This document shows positions 62,701 through 64,000 of a stretch of DNA of 64,000 nucleotides, piece after piece. Source of the stretch: Asterias amurensis (Eukaryota; Echinodermata; Asteroidea; Forcipulatida; Asteriidae); NCBI RefSeq assembly GCF_032118995.1, contig NC_092648.1, positions 17,078,450-17,142,449 on the forward strand, read 5' to 3'. The notes beneath the pieces were generated by a model, which saw nothing but the letters and a program-made list of their open reading frames with translations, ran no database searches and was not told where the DNA came from. The position numbers and the translations under genes are program-made. Position 1 is the stretch's first letter. The number at the start of each line of letters is the position of its first letter.

Positions 62701-63806
62701 ATTTGAAGGTTAGTTTTTAACTAAATATGAAGTTGTGTTTTCTATTCAGTCGTACATAGTCGTGACAGTTGCAGAGCGAGCCACACAGCGACACTACTTA
62801 CTGTTGAATTAGTTTCAGTTTTTAGTTTCAGTTTCATCATGCCATTATGTGCAATGCCGGTTGTGGCATGTATGCGTGTGCTTGCGCTGCAACTGTCACG
62901 ACTGTGTACAACAACTGAACAGGAAACAAACTGTATTTAGTTAAAAACTAACCTTCCAAAGCATCTACAAACCACTGAGCACCCTCTCGACTTTGAGAGA
63001 GATGTCGAGGTCACAGCTCACTACCGTTTGCCATCGTGAAAAAGATATTTTCTATGCCTGGTTGTATGACGTATCACAGGAGAAACTGTAAATCAAAGGG
63101 TTAAATATATTCACCATTTGTTGGATAACACCGAAAAGGGTTAAATCATTAATAAAATCATCGCCCAATAAGTGGGTTATTGATAATGTATTAAATACCC
63201 AGAAAATGGGTAAACAAAATATTACCCAACTGTTGGTAAGCAAAATATACCCAACTATTGATGAGGAAATATACCCAATTATTTGGCAATCAGAGTGCCC
63301 AACTTTGATGGGTAATATTTTGCCCAAAAGTTGGAGGAGTTCACTATTCGCCCTTAATTGGGTAAAAGGTTGGGCATTTTTTTACCCAATTTTTTTACAG
63401 TGTATGCCTCTGACGAAGTTCCAGTTTTGAGCAAAAGATAAGGCCATCTGCCCTACCAGTTTTAATTTATATGAGTATAAATGTATTATGAGAAATCCCC
63501 TGAGAACAAGCCGTTTGTCGTGATTTTTGTTATGTCTCTCTTTAAAAGCACTTGACACGTTTGGTAATTGTCAAAGACCAGCGTCTCACTATGTGTATCC
63601 GAACATAATATGTACAAATTAACAAATTGCTGTCGTGTGAAAAGGGCTACTATACCATTTTTCATTTTAAACTTTAGGGTGACTTAGTTTATGCCAACTA
63701 TGCAAGGGTGGAGGATTTTGAATTCCTGGAGAAGAATCACGCCGATATCAACCTAACGGATACCATCATCATTGCACGCTATGGCAAAATATTCCGCGGA
63801 AATAAG
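59516..63806 (+). CDS. Glutamate carboxypeptidase II / NAALADase-like ectopeptidase, 5' four exons
   Basis: Exons at 59,516-59,745, 60,559-60,715, 61,862-61,990 and 63,678-63,806 join in frame (phases 2, 0, 0) to give the first 215 residues. The protein is a type II membrane zinc peptidase of family M28B; relatives such as human FOLH1 and NAALAD2 cleave C-terminal glutamate from NAAG or folyl-polyglutamate outside the cell. Seen here are a short cytoplasmic N-terminus, a membrane anchor at about residues 17-42, and the conserved blocks [43 protein letters not shown] and [13 protein letters not shown]. These align co-linearly with the start of the FOLH1 ectodomain and its protease-associated domain. 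The zinc ligands and catalytic Glu lie in later exons beyond the window, so activity cannot be judged. Human FOLH1 has 750 residues, so roughly 70 percent is missing. Confidence 0.93.
59746..60558 (+). other. NAALADase intron 1
   Basis: This 813-bp intron contains a short repeat-like motif (GAGAAAGACTGTTTTGGTCG followed by AAACATCAGGCCC, about 59,899-59,931) that resembles the GAAACGTCGAGACC motif at 62.1 kb. It also contains a SINE at 60,011-60,125. The rest is undistinguished. Confidence 0.6.
60011..60125 (-). mobile_element. tRNA-derived SINE, second copy, minus strand
   Basis: On the minus strand the A box is TAGCTCAGCTGG; the B-box region is mutated (TTTGTACAAATCCC). The copy begins GGGAGATCGCCA and ends TTTGTTCAACCCCAAAATG, like the copy at 45.3 kb. 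Confidence 0.78.
60559..60715 (+). CDS. NAALADase-like exon 2
   Basis: The acceptor is ATAAATGCAG and the donor is AATAAG/GTAGGC. It encodes [20 protein letters not shown] and [20 protein letters not shown]. This matches the family pattern R-x-(F)T-x-x-PH-x-(A/G)G, then W-x-x-x-GLDS, then YDVLLSYP. The exon starts with one base completing the Arg codon and ends in phase 0. Confidence 0.94.
60716..61045 (+). other. NAALADase intron 2, left part
   Basis: No feature apart from a small dyad, CGTGACCGTGGTTATACGAG followed by ATTCACGGTATAACC (about 60,834-60,868). The rest of the intron is the foldback element. Confidence 0.5.
61046..61783. mobile_element. GATCGCGC-rich foldback element with about 43-bp perfect ends
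   Basis: The first about 43 bases, from TGTTGGGCGCGATCGGTCAA, are the exact reverse complement of the last about 43, which end in TTGACCGATCGCGCCCAACA. The flanks show a 4-bp direct repeat, GATA, on both sides. Both arms are built from variants of a 19-bp motif such as AACAATCGGTCGATCGCGC. It is repeated in tandem three to four times near 61,128-61,190 in the left arm and, inverted, near 61,664-61,745 in the right arm. Degenerate copies (GCGCGAT.GACCGAT.GTGCAGGA) fill the rest. Open frames through it simply read the repeat. It is a non-autonomous foldback or MITE-like insertion ending 78 bp before exon 3. Confidence 0.82.
61862..61990 (+). CDS. NAALADase-like exon 3
   Basis: The acceptor is TTTCAAATTCCAG and the donor is CCAGAG/GTAATA. 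It has 43 codons, phase 0 at both ends. It encodes [20 protein letters not shown] and [18 protein letters not shown]. This corresponds to the ISIIN-x-x-x-EIF ... D(I/V)VPPF(S/N)A(F/Y)SPQG segment of the family. Confidence 0.94.
62100..62190 (+). repeat. Repeat tail with a histone-type 3' stem-loop
   Basis: GAATATACTGTTCGAAACGT followed by CGAGACC leads into GGCTCTTTTCAGAGCC (62,151-62,166). That is a perfect 6-bp stem with a TTTC loop, followed by ACCA. Eleven bases further on is CAAAAGAGA (62,177-62,185), which resembles the purine-rich histone downstream element that pairs with U7 snRNA. This matches the sea-urchin-type replication-dependent histone mRNA 3' end almost exactly, yet no histone coding sequence is nearby. 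The leading motif resembles tails of dispersed repeats in marine invertebrates (recollection, not tested). Confidence 0.75.
62276..63402. mobile_element. CACTG-ended composite palindromic DNA element
   Basis: The element begins TA-CACTGCAAAAACGTTGG and ends CCAATTTTTTTACAGTG-TA, an inverted terminal repeat with TA on both sides. The outer arms are crowded with TTGGGCAA or TTGCCCAA on the left and TTACCCAA or TTGGGTAA on the right. A second inverted repeat is nested inside (62,702-62,776 with 62,884-62,958). No transposase is present, so it is non-autonomous. Confidence 0.75.
62702..62958. repeat. Nested inverted repeat inside the CACTG element
   Basis: The left arm starts GAAGGTTAGTTTTTAACTAA and reaches GTCGTGACAGTTGCAG. 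The right arm, from CTGCAACTGTCACGAC to TTAAAAACTAACCTTCC, is its imperfect reverse complement over about 75 bases. The loop is about 107 bp. Confidence 0.8.
63543..63650. mobile_element. Partial TTAA MITE
   Basis: TTTAAAAGCACTTGACACGT followed by TTGGTAATTGTCAAAGACCA is one end of the MITE family, and CTCACTATGTGTATCCGAAC continues it. The other half is absent, so this is a solo end about 30 bp before exon 4. Confidence 0.6.
63678..63806 (+). CDS. NAALADase-like exon 4
   Basis: The acceptor is TTTAAACTTTAG and the donor is AATAAG/GTAAGA. It has 43 codons, phase 0 at both ends. It encodes [20 protein letters not shown] and [17 protein letters not shown], the highly conserved GDLVYVNYAR(T)EDF ... 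GKI.IARYGK.FRGNK block of the protease-associated domain. The gene continues to the right of the window. Confidence 0.95.
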
Positions 63807-63830
63807 GTAAGATGGTAGTTCTGCACAACA

Positions 63831-63996
63831 GGTGTGGCGGTTTCAACTTTCCGCCGTGTTCAGTTTTCCGAATGACCAAATACGGTAACAATACGTCATG
63901 GGACGCCTGCGCACAGCAAGCGAAAGAAGTCAATTGTTATATGCTTTACTGAGTCCCGGTAAACTAAACACGGCGGAAGACTGAAACCGCCACACC
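63831..63996. mobile_element. Short MITE with about 39-bp inverted repeats
   Basis: GGTGTGGCGGTTTCAACTTT and what follows is the near-exact reverse complement of the window end, which closes with GACTGAAACCGCCACACC. The 166-bp element has only about 90 bp between its arms. It begins 24 bp after the exon 4 splice donor. Confidence 0.85.
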
Positions 63997-64000
63997 GGGA

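Larger units (their letters stand above)
61991..63677 (+). other. NAALADase intron 3
   Basis: This 1,687-bp intron is largely made of an orphan histone-type 3' end repeat, a composite palindromic element and a partial MITE, each listed separately. Confidence 0.7.

Overview
This is animal genomic DNA, not bacterial. It has spliced genes, a large AT-rich satellite array, tRNA-derived SINEs, LINE remnants and many short inverted-repeat transposons. I infer a marine deuterostome invertebrate, probably an echinoderm and perhaps a sea star. The grounds are the style of the TTAA-flanked MITEs, the intronless class A receptors and a sea-urchin-type histone 3' stem-loop inside a repeat. No sequence here proves the species.

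Positions 1-44,088 are one uninterrupted head-to-tail array of a 188-bp satellite, about 234 monomers, which also runs off the left edge of the window. Nearly every monomer carries the perfect 18-bp palindrome GACCATACCGGTATGGTC. The array has been amplified in long blocks: two adjacent 4,512-bp copies, a pair of about 3.1-3.3 kb that differ by one monomer, and two adjacent 7,711-bp copies that are almost identical. The right part, from about 34.6 kb, is older and more mixed. The last monomers decay and the array stops inside the palindrome, directly against a (CA)n/hairpin mobile-element tail.

Positions 44.1-51 kb hold the last four exons of an unrecognised single-pass membrane protein (44,935-48,943, + strand). 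Its introns and 3' region contain SINEs, a dead LINE reverse-transcriptase fragment and MITEs. Its first visible exon opens with a splice acceptor, so its 5' exons lie to the left, and the satellite array may sit inside one of its introns.

Positions 53.0-58.4 kb hold two intronless rhodopsin-class GPCR genes of 378 and 347 codons in tandem on the + strand. They are clearly related to each other and are peptide-receptor-like. The DNA between them contains TTAA MITEs and an unusual cluster of palindromes.

Positions 59.5-64 kb hold the first four coding exons of a glutamate carboxypeptidase II / NAALADase-type (M28B) ectopeptidase, which continues past the right edge. Its introns contain a 738-bp GATCGCGC-rich foldback, an orphan histone-type 3' stem-loop, a CACTG-ended composite palindromic element and several MITEs. 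All recognised genes are on the + strand. I see no functional operon-like link between them; they are neighbours rather than a pathway.
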